This document shows, in pieces, positions 1-11,378 of a stretch of DNA of 25,000 bases. This DNA comes from Cristatella mucedo (taxonomy: Eukaryota; Bryozoa; Phylactolaemata; Cristatellidae): the NCBI GenBank assembly GCA_009760855.2, contig WPIO01000048.1, positions 677,501-702,500 of the forward strand, written 5' to 3'. Within the stretch, counting starts at the first letter, position 1. Each line of letters opens with the position of its first letter. The position numbers and the translations under genes were made by a program. The notes below the pieces were generated by a model. The model did not search any database. It worked only from the letters and a program-made list of their open reading frames with translations, and was not told the origin of the DNA.

Positions 1-107
1 GACAGAAGCTTTTGGGCTGCAGGTCCTAGACCACCGAACTCATGTAGCACCCGCTTAGTATTTGCGGCTTTGTGGAGTTACTCGTGGAGATGCATTTTAT
101 TACATTA
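1..107 (+). mobile_element. LINE family A, 3' end fragment with internal deletion (A2)
   Basis: Bases 1-40 match the family A coding end (as at 11045-11086: GACAGAAGCTTT then TGCAGGTCCTAGAC). Bases about 41-107 match its 3' UTR and TTACA tail (as at 11315-11375). About 230 bp between them are missing. The element continues left of the window, and the remnant is not functional. Confidence 0.75.
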
Positions 108-109
108 CC

Positions 110-369
110 TTGCTCGTTAAACCACAGGAAATACTTTGCAAGCAAGCTAAAGCATGCCCCAGACGTGTTTCGTGCAACCAATCTCGGTTCCGCGAATACA
201 TTTTGTCCACAGCAAAGTAGAATATCCCCTTAGGAAGTCTCCATAACGGTACCAACCGATTTGGTTAGGATGGTAACAAGCTGAGCGAGGCCTAGGAGCC
301 TTTTACTTGGAAGTGGAATGGCCGATCACATCCCACAATTATTATTAGTATTAGTATTAATCAATGTAG
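110..369. other. No gene seen; short decayed ATT-rich stretch
   Basis: I see no coding or RNA signal. Bases 336-356 are ATT/AGT-rich (ATTATTATTAGTATTAG) and may be a decayed retroelement tail, but no body can be matched. Confidence 0.5.
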
Positions 370-396
370 GTATATATATATATATATATATATACC

Positions 397-459
<63 letters not shown>
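370..459. repeat. (TA)n microsatellite
   Basis: Alternating TA runs for about 90 bp, with two interruptions (CC at 395-396 and a phase slip at 420-421). It is self-complementary and can form a cruciform. Short Ile-Tyr reading frames here are artefacts of the repeat. Confidence 0.95.
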
Positions 460-462
<3 letters not shown>

Positions 463-699
463 TTAATAAATTAATCATTACTAGTATTGAACTCTGAGCT
501 ATCTTCAACCAACTCGGTGCTGTTCGTAAAACTTCCATATGGCCTGTAGGATTCTGCTTGGCGGCCCCCACATGTGCTTAGATGTTACCACCATTGCATG
601 CTGAAGTAAAACAGGAGCTGAGGCTCTAGACCTCGACCAGAGGACTACTACACCTATGGTCAAGAGACGCCACCACACAGAGGCTCTTCAACTGCAAAC
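460..699. other. No gene seen
   Basis: This is non-repetitive sequence of mixed composition between the (TA)n tract and a decayed LINE end. No reading frame with a recognisable protein. Confidence 0.5.
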
Positions 700-711
700 T
701 CGTACGGCTTT

Positions 712-845
712 TCGTATTAATAAATCTCTTTCTAGTCACTTTGAATTTGCTGCAAAGGAAGCACATTTGAATGTTTACTGTTAGAATGCTCTAAAACAAC
801 AAGAATACTATGGTTAGGGGTGGCATGCACAGGGTATAGGACTGC
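712..845 (-). mobile_element. Decayed LINE family B 3' end (B5)
   Basis: On the minus strand this matches the family B 3' UTR at 18110-18235. The shared blocks are AATCTCT..CTAG, TTTGCTGCAAAG, ATGGTTAGGGGTG and CATGCACAGGGT. The terminal hairpin is decayed and no coding part remains. Confidence 0.65.
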
Positions 846-849
846 ATCA

Positions 850-1765
850 ATGGATAACACAGAAGTATACCAACGGTCGTCACCAACTGGTCCAGCTGAG
901 CACTGCGCTCGAGGAACCGAGCCGAGGTCGGGCAATTCCTCGTCGGGATAATCTTCATTTTCATTCAACCATTTCGCGAGCCTGAGATCGCCATAAAGCA
1001 GGAACTGGGAAATGTCGTGATCCTCTTAAGAAGAGCTTTGGATGGATTCCTCTGTTAACATTAGGTTACATCTGGAAGTTTCTTTATTGTCCACACTGTG
1101 ATCTAAAAGAAATGCCTTATCCTTAATGGCGTCTCGTCCAACTGGTGTCCTACTGTATGCGTGGCTGACAGCAGCGGCAAAGATTAAAGCTGGTCAGTAA
1201 GACTTGAGTTAGACTTGATCTGGAATCAAAGGACCGCACTCGAGGCATAAATATTTGTTTTTGTCTTAACGCTCTCGGGTGCGGCTCTTAAGAGAGCATC
1301 TACAAGGGCATTGTATCCAGGAGCTGTCAGGAGTTATCCTCGTCGAGGGCATGCCTGCGCTATTCCCGGGCTCCATCGTGGAATTTGGCCTTGCCAAAAA
1401 TTCCAAGATCTCCGAGCCGCTTTTACGTGGTAAGTCTGGCTTCTGTCCTACTTCTGTCATACTTTAGCATACTTATACATAGTCATACTTAGCAGGCCCG
1501 CACTTTCTAAAATGACTTTTTCCAGTAGCCCAGCCGATACGGCAGTGGTTTAGCCTAGACAGCACCAAAGGGCTAGTTAAATTCCAAACAGGCCATTGCG
1601 GTCGATAGTCCGTAATCTTAGATAGGAATCGGACGTGGTAGCTTGCTGCGAAGGCAGACTTGTGAATTTAACTTTAAAGATTAGGGAATTCTTCGCAGAG
1701 AAAACCAAAATTCCCAGCAAATGGTGACGGTCGCACAACAGCATTACCAATAAGAACAGAGAAAA
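850..1765. other. No gene seen
   Basis: Unique-looking sequence with no long reading frame, RNA signature or repeat that I recognise. CATACTTA words recur around 1460-1490, but too few to call an array. Confidence 0.5.
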
Positions 1766-1769
1766 GATT

Positions 1770-2085
1770 CCCAGTCGAGCCGAGGGCTCGAGGTGGCTCC
1801 TATTGGTGGAAGTTCGGTTTTATTGTCGTTTAGTTTAAAAATTGGCCAAGATATCCGCGATGAAAGGTCAGCGGCAAGGCAAGCGCTCAGTTTATCGCTC
1901 GCCTTGCCGAGTAGACTCCGACGGTGTAAGCAAGAAATCAAGCTGCGTGTCATCAGCATGGAATTGATAGCCGATCGCACGGGCCCGAATCACTGTCCCC
2001 AGAGGCTGCGTATAAATCGAGAAGAGCGCAGCACCGACGGCGAACCCGAGCAGAACTCCACGGCTGACTGGTCTGCTGGATGGAT
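1770..2085 (-). mobile_element. Decayed LINE family A reverse-transcriptase fragment (A4)
   Basis: Read on the minus strand in two frames, it encodes [10 protein letters not shown], then HADDTQL (the catalytic box, usually YADD), then FKLNDNKTEL. These match [18 protein letters not shown] and [10 protein letters not shown] of the family A copy at 10250-10470. Frameshifts and the changed box show it is dead. Confidence 0.8.
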
Positions 2086-2990
2086 GAGACTTGATCGCCA
2101 CACGATGCGGATTTAACGCGAACTACAGGCGCCGCAGAACGAACGCCACGCCGGCAATCGGCGGCTCACTACTTCTTCGTCGCCAACTCGCCGCCAATCA
2201 ATCGTTCTTTGCCTCGTGCCTGCGGCAGCCACCGAGCGCGGCCCGCCGCCACCTCGTCGAGGAGAACGCTGCCTCATCGCAACCAATAGATCGGTCGAGC
2301 TCGAGCTTAATCCTGGCCCGGTCGAGCCGCACATGCGTGCGTACGTGCGTGCGAGACTCGAGAGTCGGCCTCTTAGAGCTTGCTGCTGCTGCTGACAAAT
2401 TCATTATTGCCGCTGCGTGCGAGAGCGAGAGGGATAGACGCTGCTATTGGCTCTTCCGCCACTCTAAAAATTCAGGGGGGCTGCTGGTGAATCGGCCGAA
2501 CTTTGACACTTTAGAGAGGTGCGCTACGTGTGACGCAACCGTACTGTACCGTGGTAAGACCCAGGCGGAACAGCGCGTGGATCGATTCCAGCAGGTAACC
2601 AATGTTAGACCTCGCGATAATGGCGAGAAACTAAGAAAGTATCCTTAGAGAACTAATTCTCTTCCTAGGTGCTCGTAGTGTAATGTCAAGCTTCTCTGCC
2701 TGTAACTTTGCAAATAACGGCAGCCAACTGGCTTAGCGATACGCTAAACGGATAGCGTCGGCGGACCGCACTGATAATCCACTTGCAATCAATTGACCCG
2801 GCCGGAATTCGGAAGCAGCTGTTCAAAAATGCACGAATGGGAAGTTGTAAAACTGGCTGTCTACGCTGCGTCAACGGTGCTCTTTATTTCCCTAAGCTCC
2901 GGGACTCTGAGCCAAGTGATGCGGTTGACGGTAAAGTCGTCGACCGCAGCAGAATCCGATCATTAACCAGCTTTGACTTCGCTGAAGTCT

Positions 2991-2991
<1 letters not shown>
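2086..2991. other. No gene recognised; GC-rich with a purine/pyrimidine-alternating tract
   Basis: A 185-codon open frame (2091-2648) resembles no family I know and has low-complexity Arg/Ala/Ser runs. Bases 2328-2353 alternate strictly between purine and pyrimidine. There is a short GCT run near 2380. Confidence 0.45.

Positions 2992-3079
<88 letters not shown>
2992..3079. repeat. (CT)n microsatellite, perfect, 88 bp
   Basis: Forty-four uninterrupted CT units. Such polypyrimidine tracts can form triplex (H-DNA). The Leu-Ser and Arg-Glu frames across it are artefacts. Confidence 0.97.
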
Positions 3080-3081
<2 letters not shown>

Positions 3082-3175
3082 TAGCTCAAGTAGTAACACT
3101 CAAAACGAATGACAGGCCTTAAAGTGAAAGGTTAGAGGCTAGCCGGTTCAACCGCATGCGAAGGGAGAGGAGTAT

Positions 3176-3258
3176 AAACGGCTATCACGGCCGCTCGCTC
3201 GCGGCGGTCAATAAAGGATCGCCCGCTGCACGACCTCGAGCTGCTCGAGGTCACGGAT
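3176..3258 (-). mobile_element. Decayed copy of the tandem tRNA-type SINE
   Basis: Compared with 22100-22190, the shared words are ACGGCTATCAC, TAAAGGATCGCC and CGACCTCG..CGAGGTC. About 13 bp covering the B box are missing, so it could not be transcribed by Pol III. Bases 3232-3252 form a 9-bp-arm inverted repeat (GACCTCGAG/CTCGAGGTC), as in the SINE. Confidence 0.45.
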
Positions 3259-4547
3259 CACGTGGAAGAGCGAGCTCCCGCCAGCCCTTCCATCGCCTGC
3301 CATCATCCTGCGAAAAGCATGTCGTTCCGTGCCGTTTTCTTTTTTCATCAAAGCATTTGCAGTTGCAAGTAAGTATAATGAGACACTTTAGCGAATTGAT
3401 AGCTTTATTTCTAACACAACACGGTACTCGCTTCGTAAAGAATCGTCGTCTGTGGATAAAATCGGCTACTTTAGAGCGGTCAAATTGCTTGCGTAGTGCT
3501 CCTACTGTCTCTGTATGATTCAACTCTGCGAAGCCCCTAGCAGAACTAGCTAGTCTCTATAGGCCTAATGCAAAGCATCGCAAGAACTTGCGACGATGAT
3601 GCTGCGGCCGGTCCTTGGCGACGCCCGCCGGAACGATTGGTACGCGTCTCAAGCTCGAGGCACTGCGAAACGAAGCCGATTCGCCCGACTTCGCCTTCTA
3701 GCTTCGCTAGTTTTTTCGTCGGTCTCCGGTCTCCAGACGCGACACTTCATGAAATAGAGCTGACGCAAGGCTTTATTATGTCTAAGCGACGACGGAGATC
3801 CGTTCGCTAAAGCTGATTGTCCGCTTTTTAATTCGATGTAGTGACAAACGAGTGTTTGCTTGCATGCTCACTTGCGTGTTACTTCGAAAGCGTTTACCGT
3901 TTGCCGAGCCCTCATCCAGGCCGCCGACTGCCTCAGGCTGTTTACTGCACGAGTCGAAATGCAGCGATCTCTCGTAGCCTTCGGGGAATTCTCGCTGCTT
4001 CGCTCCCAGGGCTAGGCCCAGACTACGCGCCTAGTGGCTCTCGGAAGCCGGCCAAGGGAGCGGGCGCTTGCCGCGTGGCCGAGTGCGGTGAGGCAACCCC
4101 ATCCCCAAGCCGAGGCCGCTGACGCCGTCGGCCGAGGGCTATTTTCACACTCGGCCGTTTCGACGGGGGGATCTTCGACGCAGGCTCGCGAAAGCGGCCA
4201 ATCAAGCGCCGACCGATTTCCTAATGCTCAGCGTTACTCTTTCAGTGGGCGATCGCTGCCCGATGGGCCGACGTGCTTACCTGCAGTGGAGCGCAATTGT
4301 TGGTACGGAGAGCTCGTCGGGCAAAAATAGCTCGAACACGCCAAGCCATTGTTGACGGGCTAAATGCAATGCTAAAACTCAATACAGCGAGCGCCGCCTC
4401 GATACGTTTCAGAGCCTTTGCCTTCACAGCGATGGCTGCGCATGGAAAAAAGACTTCGCCGATGCCTCTGCACAGAATCCGGCCCGCTGCATCGACGCCA
4501 TTGTTGCAAACATCGCAACAATCACCCGACACAACACTTCCGCTTAG
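3259..4547. other. No gene recognised; GC-rich, CpG-dense sequence
   Basis: Several overlapping open frames exist on both strands, as expected in GC-rich DNA. None carries a recognisable domain, and no convincing exon with flanking splice sites stands out. Confidence 0.45.
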
Positions 4548-4602
4548 CCCCCCCCCCCGTCGCGCGTCGACAGGGCAAGATGCGCGGCAGTGAAGCAACC
4601 CG

Positions 4603-4650
<48 letters not shown>
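4548..4650. repeat. Poly-C run (11) and (CCG)n tract
   Basis: Eleven C residues at 4548-4558 are followed 45 bp later by CCACCGCCACCG and an uninterrupted run of about 12 CCG units ending at 4649. The tract encodes poly-Ala, poly-Arg or poly-Pro depending on frame; no real gene is apparent. Confidence 0.9.
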
Positions 4651-6955
4651 CGAAGCCGCAGTCGCCTAAGCAACTACGAAACATGGCTGCTGCGGAGGGG
4701 ATTTCTGGACGTTTCTAGCGCGAGATGCTCGCGGCTCCAGCATGCAGACGTCCTTACCTCCAAATCGGCGATTGACTTTATAGTCTTGCGGCGATTATAA
4801 TTTGCATTAGGTAAACAATGAATGTACATAAAAGCGGAACCTCCGAACGTCAACGCGAAAGCGCCTGCACCGTGCAGGCCGGCCGCCGCCGCTGAGGTCG
4901 GCGCAGCCGCGGCCGCTGTTCGCCGAGTGTCCACATGGCCGCCAAAAAAAAGTACCGAGTGAATGGTAAAAAAAAAATCTACATGCAAAAATTTAATAAA
5001 TGGCGAACGCCTCAGTGCCTTCCGGAAACGACGCATGACAGCAAAAACGGCGTTTCGACACCCGGGGCTATCCGCCCTCACTCTACCCCGCCCACTCCGG
5101 GACTACGAGTCGGACTGCAAGCACCTAATGTAAAGGAGCGCGTCTGCGAAAATGTTTCGCATTTTAGCGTCGATGCACTCGCTTAAGATCTGAACGCACG
5201 CCAAATGCTCGGCATTACATTCTGAGTGAGAGCGTTGAATGCCAGCTGCTCACGCTTCGGCCACCAGGAGGGCATGCAACCGCAGACGCTGCAGCCGGGC
5301 ATCTGGAGGGAGCTTCCGGATGCTCGCTGCCAATCGCCTCGCTACTTCTCCAGTACGCGTAAAGTGCCAGGAAGAAGATTTCGTTCTCTTACAGCGATAC
5401 GAAAAATGTCTCGCCGTCACCAGTGTTTGCCAGTATCTCGGCGGCCGTCTTCGCCGACACGTCGGCTGGCATTTAAAAGTGAAGGTGTCGACGCACGCAT
5501 TGTGCGATCCGACCATCCGACCACCTAACCGACGGATATTGAGACACGCCGCACGTGACGCTCTTAAACCGGAAATGATGAGGTCCGCGCGGGCTGCTCA
5601 CTAGCCGCTGCTGCTACACCCATTGCTTGAATCCGCTCGCAATCACGCTTAAGGGGGAATGTCAAGAAAATGCTTGTAAAATTTGTCCCGCAATCAAATA
5701 TATGTTTAGGGTACCTTTCGAAAGACAAATATTGTAGAACAGGGATCGGAAGTTCTGACGACTTTCACATGAAAGAAAAAATGATTATGTAAACCACGTC
5801 TAACCCGGATGTAAATCGGAAGCAACAAATCTACAAGTAAAAAAAATTTACCGATCTATACATTATATTTTACTGGTATCCCAACTTTTCGAACCTTGGT
5901 AGATCTAGATACATGCTTGAAGCTTGTTGAGGTGCATTCTTGTGACTTTTATACAGTTTCATTTCTAGGCTCGGTTGGTGCCTTGTAAATTCCATAACTC
6001 GGCTAATACTTGTACGTTCCGTTCTGCTTTTTTTAAACTAGGCAAGACACATTTCTTATTTTAATTGGTTACGTTTTGAACGACGTGACGGAGCGCGCAG
6101 AAACGCTGAGAATTAATGCGTAAGAGAAATGGCGTTAGCTCGCAAAGCGAGCCAGAGAAATTAGTAGTTAGCATCGACTGACACCGAATGGAACCACATG
6201 GTAAACTCGGCCGGAAAGCCTGTAGCAAAATTAAAAAGCAAAATTAGTAGAGCTCCCCCCCCCCTTTCGCACCGTTTCGAGAGACAGGCAGAAGGTTCGT
6301 GGGCGAGCTTCGGCTGCGGCGGCGGTGGCTGTATTCACGTTATTTTCTCTTTGAAAGGGTGCGCTAGGATTTCATGGAAACAGGCAGAGAGTCTAGGCGA
6401 TGCCGAAAGGAAGAGCAAGAATAAGAACGAGTGCGGCAGGATCTGAATGTACGTGCATCAGGAGCCGAGCGCGCACGCACGCGAAGCTGGGTCAGCCGCC
6501 GCCGCCGCCGACGCTGCTCAGCCGCTCGATCGGGCGGAGCTGTATCGGCTGGTCGCCCGTGCATCGGCGAGCACTCCGCGCTTGACCTGCTCCGTGCAGC
6601 GTGCCACCTTCGGCCAGCACTCGATCAACTGCGCCGCAGCTGCGACGCTCGCAGCTCTAAAGTCTTATTAAACTTAACAACGGCCCGCATTTATACACAT
6701 CTAAATCCGACTCGAGACGTTTGGTGTCTGCCGGTACACAATTTGGTGGTTCAACCTAGAAGAACTCAGCCGTCTCATAATCCATATGCTGTCCCTGCAA
6801 ACCCAGGTGTGGTCCCTGCAAATGGTCTCATCTGTGGAACCGCTGGGCAGGAGAAATGCCTTCCGATCCGTTTATTTCTGCTTCCCAAGATCAGTTCAAG
6901 TTAGGAAAGCGAATCGCCCGTAGCACTTTTCTGCTTCCCGTGCCGCTCGTAGAGC
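4651..6955. other. No gene recognised; GC-rich, then AT-rich from 5641 to 6130
   Basis: 4651-5640 is CpG-rich with overlapping frames and no known domain. 5641-6130 turns AT-rich with no reading frame. 6130-6955 is mixed, with a C-run at 6256-6265 and a short GCC tract near 6497. I recognise no RNA gene or element. Confidence 0.45.
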
Positions 6956-6959
6956 AAAG

Positions 6960-7155
6960 CGCCTCTTTCTCACACTCTTTCTCTCCCGGCTTGCACTCTC
7001 TCTCCCTTGTTGTCTCTCTCTCTCTCTCTCTCTCTCGTTCTTTGCTTGCTCTCTCTCCATTCTTGTCTATCTTTTTCTCGCTCTTTTTTTCTCTCTCTCT
7101 TGCTTTCTTTTTGTCTCTCGCTCTCTCTCTCTCTCACAGTCTGCTTTCAGTCTCG

Positions 7156-7245
<90 letters not shown>
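6960..7245. repeat. (CT)n microsatellite, imperfect then perfect
   Basis: A degenerate CT/TTTCTC stretch leads into a perfect (CT)n run at about 7171-7245. The long Leu/Ser frames across it are artefacts. Confidence 0.93.
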
Positions 7246-7249
<4 letters not shown>

Positions 7250-8769
7250 AACAGCCTACGTATGCACTCGGCCACGCGCTCGAGGTCTTTATAGAACGCT
7301 CTCAGCGCAGGCTCAAGCAGCCATTAGTGAGTGATTCTGGGTCCAATATTTGTGTCAGGAGGAGAGCTACACTGAGCGCTGAAGCAACAGCGTGCTGAAT
7401 CCGACAGAATATGACTGATCTCCATTACTCTCGGCCCCTGAATTGATTATGTCATAGCCCAGGGCCGACGCCGCATAAAACACGGCGCCATGAGATAGGC
7501 AGTAAATTATGCTTCCAAAGTTTGCCTATGCCACGGGTCGACAAACTTATCGGACAAGTAGGCTATTTCAGGAGGTCAAAAAATCAAATTAATTCAGAAG
7601 AAACCTCGCTCACTCCATTGGTTAGGTGGAGTGAGCGTGGCCATACGGAAAAACAGTCGCAACCGACGCAAAGTCACGTGCACAACAATTTTAGGGGCAG
7701 CCGTTTATCGTCGTTTATCTCCAAGTTAGCTGCTCCTGTTTCATAGAAGCGCCTGGCACCAGTTCTAAAAATAAACCCGGGCCACAGCTTGAGCTGAAAC
7801 CAGAAGTTACGAACGGGTACAAAACCGCGACAATTCAACTTTAGGCCGCCGGATCCAAAATAAATAACTAGGGGGGAGGGCGTTAGGCCGGACTGGAGTA
7901 CCAGCAAGACCGTATCTGGCCAAAAGGCCGGAGTTTGCCGCCTTCTGGCCTAGGCATTTGAACTACTTTGAGCTGCTCTAGGCCACCGAGCCATAGGTGT
8001 ACTCTGCGACCACTGTTGAATGCCTATAACCCTTCGTTGCAGTCGAGTTGACTTATCTACAGTAGGGATATGGACTTCCATTGTTATGTATGAGCGCTTG
8101 TCGTCGCAGCCGTGTTCCTGCTACTGTACATTACATGCGTGTATTGACGCTGCACCTGAAAGTCACCTGCAAGCCAAGAATGTTACTTCATCCCCGCACA
8201 ACTACACCTCCACGAGGGAAGCTACCATTTTTTCCAGCCACTGCTCCGTTCCGAGGCGTTCGCTGGCCGCTCCTTCCGCTGAAGCCGGTTCCGGTTCCGG
8301 CTCCGCGAAACACCGCGCTTCATTATCCTCTCGAGTCGATTCTCGCTCACTTCTGGAATGACCGCAGCTGGGCACCTTGGCGAGCGTGCGCCTCACTTGT
8401 GACCAAGTTTTCGGACGCGGTGCCGCCATCCGGTGACTCGCGAGATAGCATGGCGCAGCCGGAAGCCCAAGCTCGCCGCCAGGCGGCGGCGGAGGCACGA
8501 GCGCCATCTTGAAGCTCCGACTACAGCTGATGCAGTAACAGAATTTAGCTCTCTTACAGTCAGATGATTATGAGAACTGATGAGGACGCAGGATTTGGAC
8601 TCCAAAGCTTGACCAGCGGCATGTCAGGCTCAGTGAAGCGGCGGCGGCGTTGAGCGGGCAGCTTTCTCACGTGCGGCAGCGAGCCATATCATGAGGCCTC
8701 TACTTTGAGCTCTCAACTGCTGCAAGAGCGTACTGGGTCACGAGCTCCTCCTCAGAAACTTCAGCCTCG
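7246..8769. other. No gene recognised
   Basis: Frames at 8020-8512 and 8202-8507 are Pro/Ala/Arg-rich, with no domain I recognise and no supporting splice structure. No repeat or RNA gene was identified. Confidence 0.4.
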
Positions 8770-9440
8770 TAGTGTCTCTGACAAGGCACGTCTTGATATC
8801 GCTAAATGTCTTTTTCCGTATCCGCAAACATTTCTGTCTCTTACTTTTTCGTCTATGTATCTGTCTCGTCAACAGTTTCTGTGCCTCCATCTCTGAACCT
8901 CTGTCTCCGTGTCTCTTTTATAGTCGACTAGGTTCTTTTCTATGTCCATGTCTGCATTTTTTTATGTTCCTGTGTCTCGGTTCCTCTTTCCCTTCATCTT
9001 TGTCCCGTTTTATCTCTCCCCCAGCCAACGTAGCTGTGTCGTCTCAATGCTTCTGGGTTACTATTTTCTGTAGCTCTGCGTCTTTGTCTTTATATTTTTT
9101 TCAGTGCATCTGTCTCTCTGTCTTCGTTTCAGTTTTTTGCGTCACTCTCGGTACCTACCTCACTGTCTCTGCCTCTATGGCTCTGGGTCTGCCTCTGTGT
9201 CTATCCGTCCGCGGTCTCGTTATCCGTGTCTCATTCTAAGTGTCGGTGTCCGTTACCGTCTTGCATCTCCGTCTCTCTCGCTCCGTTTTCGTATCGCTCT
9301 CTGTTCCCACGTCTTTGTCTCTTCTCTGTCTTTACATCTTCGGTCGCTGTCTCCGTGTTTATTTCCTTGTCTGTCTGCGTCTGCTCGTGCCTGCCTGTGT
9401 GTACTTCTCTTTCTCTCACTCGTTCTCTATCTCTCTCACA
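8770..9440. repeat. Cryptic simple sequence rich in TGTCTC/CTCTG
   Basis: About 670 bp of pyrimidine-rich plus-strand sequence built from scrambled TCTG, TGTCTC and CTCT words with no fixed period. It looks like an aged microsatellite. Open Ser/Leu/Cys frames in several phases follow from the composition. Confidence 0.6.
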
Positions 9441-9732
9441 CACCCAGCGCCACCCGCCGCCGCCTGCCCCAAGTCACGGCTCCCATTCCTGCTGCTGCTG
9501 TGAGCCCGGCAATCTAGGTTCGCTGGCCTCGGCCTCGTGTCTAGGCACGAGTCTCCAGCTGAATGGGCGCTGAATGGACAGTCTAGACTAGCTTCGACCC
9601 CGGAACGTTTCGCAGTCATCCCAGCGCTCGCTCTGCTTTGAGCCGGCAACGAGTGATCGAGTCCACCAAAGTTCAAGGCCGCCACCACCTTAGCTTGGTG
9701 AGAGCTCCAGCTCTCGTCACCCACCAAGGCCA
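9441..9732. other. No gene seen
   Basis: Mixed-composition sequence directly before the family B LINE. The reading frame that crosses it becomes LINE-like only after about 9735. Confidence 0.4.
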
Positions 9733-10028
9733 AAGCGACCTCTCGTTAGACGACCATATCAGCTCCACAGTCAAATCTGCCTATTTTCAGCTTCATAACA
9801 TTGCTAAAATTCGGGCTTGTTTAGATAAAGATACCACATCTAAGTTGGTCCATGCATTTGTGACATCCCGTCTCGACTTCTGCAACTCACTGCTTACTGG
9901 CCTACCAGCATGTGCGATCAGGCGATTGCAGCTGGTGCAAAACTCTGCAGCTAGGCTTGTCTGTCGTGAGCGTCGCAGTTGCCACATTACTCCACTTCTC
10001 GCCGACCTGCACTGGCTACCAGTCAAGC
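9733..10028 (+). mobile_element. LINE family B copy B1, left part (interrupted)
   Basis: It encodes the C-terminal part of an L2/CR1-type ORF2 protein. The order is [41 protein letters not shown], then HWLPVK, where it stops. The frame is 5'-truncated relative to full elements and begins after the RT core, near a position equivalent to NLGVIFD. The sequence resumes at 11379 after a 1.35-kb insertion of another LINE. Homologous copies are at 15392-16056 and 18066-18926. Confidence 0.9.
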
Positions 10029-11318
10029 GACAGGAAGGTCACTGCCCTAGCTCTGCTAGATCTGTCTGCTGCCTTCGACACCATTGATCACGAAGTTCTG
10101 CTTGAACGATTGAGAACAACGATCGGTCTGGCAGACGAAGCACTGGTGTGGTTTAAATCATACTTGTCTGATCGTGTTCAATCCGTGTCGTGTGGGGGTC
10201 AGGTCTCAGACATGAGAAGGGTCACCTGTGGAGTCCCTCAAGGGTCTGTACTTGGTCCCTTGCTGTTCTCCATTTATACGCAACCTCTGGGAAAAGTGAT
10301 TAAGGCCCATGGAATAGGATATCACTTCTATGCTGACGATACTCAGTTGTATTTGTCATTTAAACCGTCGGAATTTGCTGCAGCAACTGAGAAACTGAAT
10401 GCTTGCCTTGCCGATATTCAATCTTGGATGTCGGAAAACTTCCTGAAATTAAATGACGATAAAACCGAACTGCTTCTCATAGGACACCCTAAGCGTGTGG
10501 CTGGATTAAAAGGCTTTGCTGTTCTAATAGGCGATGCTATTGTGCGACCTTCACCACGTGCTCGTAATCTAGGTGTCGTGTTCGACAGCTGCCTCAATTT
10601 CAAAAGCTTCATTCAGAAGACTGCCTCTACAGATATCCATCACATCCGATCCCTATCCAAGATTAGAAGCTGTCTCCCACATTGGCTTGTAAACAATTTA
10701 ACTAGCTCTTTAGTTCTGTCTCGGCTTGATTATTGTAATTCCCTTTTGGCTGGGCTACCAAAGAAAGCTATAATGCCACTACAGCGGACTATGAATATGG
10801 CTGCAAGGCTGGTCTTCAAGTCCCAGCGGTTTGAGCACGTGTCACCTTTGCTGGAAGAGCTAGGATGGTTGCCGGTTGAGCAAAGGATACGGAGCAAAGT
10901 TCTTACGCTGACCCACAAGGCCCACCATGGCTTGGCTCCTTCATACCTAGCTGAACTGCTACATCAGTTTCAGCCTGTTCGCGCCCTCAGGTCCTGAGTG
11001 GACAATAAATTAGCTGTCCCATTCCTCCGCTTAAAGACAGTTGGCGACAGAAGCTTTAGCTCTGCAGGTCCTAGACTGTGGAACTCGCTTCCACAATTCT
11101 TACGCAACGACATCTACTCTCCAACTGCCGACTATGGCACATCTTTTTCAGCGGTCCTGAACTGCTACTTCTATGCTACTCACTACCTCAACTGCTCTCC
11201 TAACTCTGCTATGCTTCCCACTTTCTCTTTTTTACGTGAGACGAAGTCTGTTGGCTACCGAATGCATACCGAAAGCCGCTTAGGCTGTGAGTGTGCTATA
11301 CAAAACTCTCCTGCGTAA
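10029..11318 (+). pseudogene. Reverse-transcriptase ORF2 remnant of LINE A1
   Basis: Motifs appear in family order. AAFDTIDH (motif A, about 10071-10091) is followed by [16 protein letters not shown] (from 10230), YADDTQLY (catalytic box, 10329-10352), [12 protein letters not shown] (motif D) and NLGVVFDS (motif E). The C-terminal region then carries [23 protein letters not shown] and LWNSLPQFLRN, ending at TAA 11316-11318. A single in-frame TGA (10995-10997) breaks it; copy A3 has a sense codon there. The N terminus, including the endonuclease, is missing. Codons upstream of 10029 in the same frame belong to B1 and are not part of it. Confidence 0.9.
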
Positions 11319-11378
11319 CGCCCACACGGTCTTTATGACTTTGTGGAGTTACTGACGGAGATACATTACATTACATTA
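10029..11378 (+). mobile_element. LINE family A copy A1 (L2/CR1-like), inserted in B1
   Basis: The insert splits B1 at AGTCAAGC|AACGG and is flanked by a 5-bp direct repeat CAAGC (10024-10028 and 11379-11383). Two of these bases could belong to the TTACA tail. The element is 5'-truncated, starting inside the reverse-transcriptase domain, and ends in ATACATTACATTACATTACA. It contains the ORF remnant listed separately. Related fragments lie at 1-107, 1770-2085 and 20357-20876. Non-LTR elements insert by target-primed reverse transcription, which explains the 5' truncation and the short 3' repeats. Confidence 0.92.

Noticed and set aside
2091-2648. 185-residue open frame
   Set aside because: No recognisable domain, GC-rich low-complexity content, overlapping open frames on the other strand and no splice or promoter support.
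4418-4669. Poly-Ala protein
   Set aside because: It is the (CCG)n tract read in one frame; there is no conserved domain or gene structure.
6856-7398. 180-residue Ser/Leu-rich open frame
   Set aside because: Most of it is translation of a (CT)n microsatellite; the flanks carry no domain.
9231-9443. Glu/Arg-rich minus-strand frame
   Set aside because: It is explained by the cryptic TGTCTC-rich composition.
9912-10028. N-terminal extension of the reverse-transcriptase frame from the ATG at 9912
   Set aside because: These codons are family B LINE sequence in the wrong frame; the family A element starts at about 10029.
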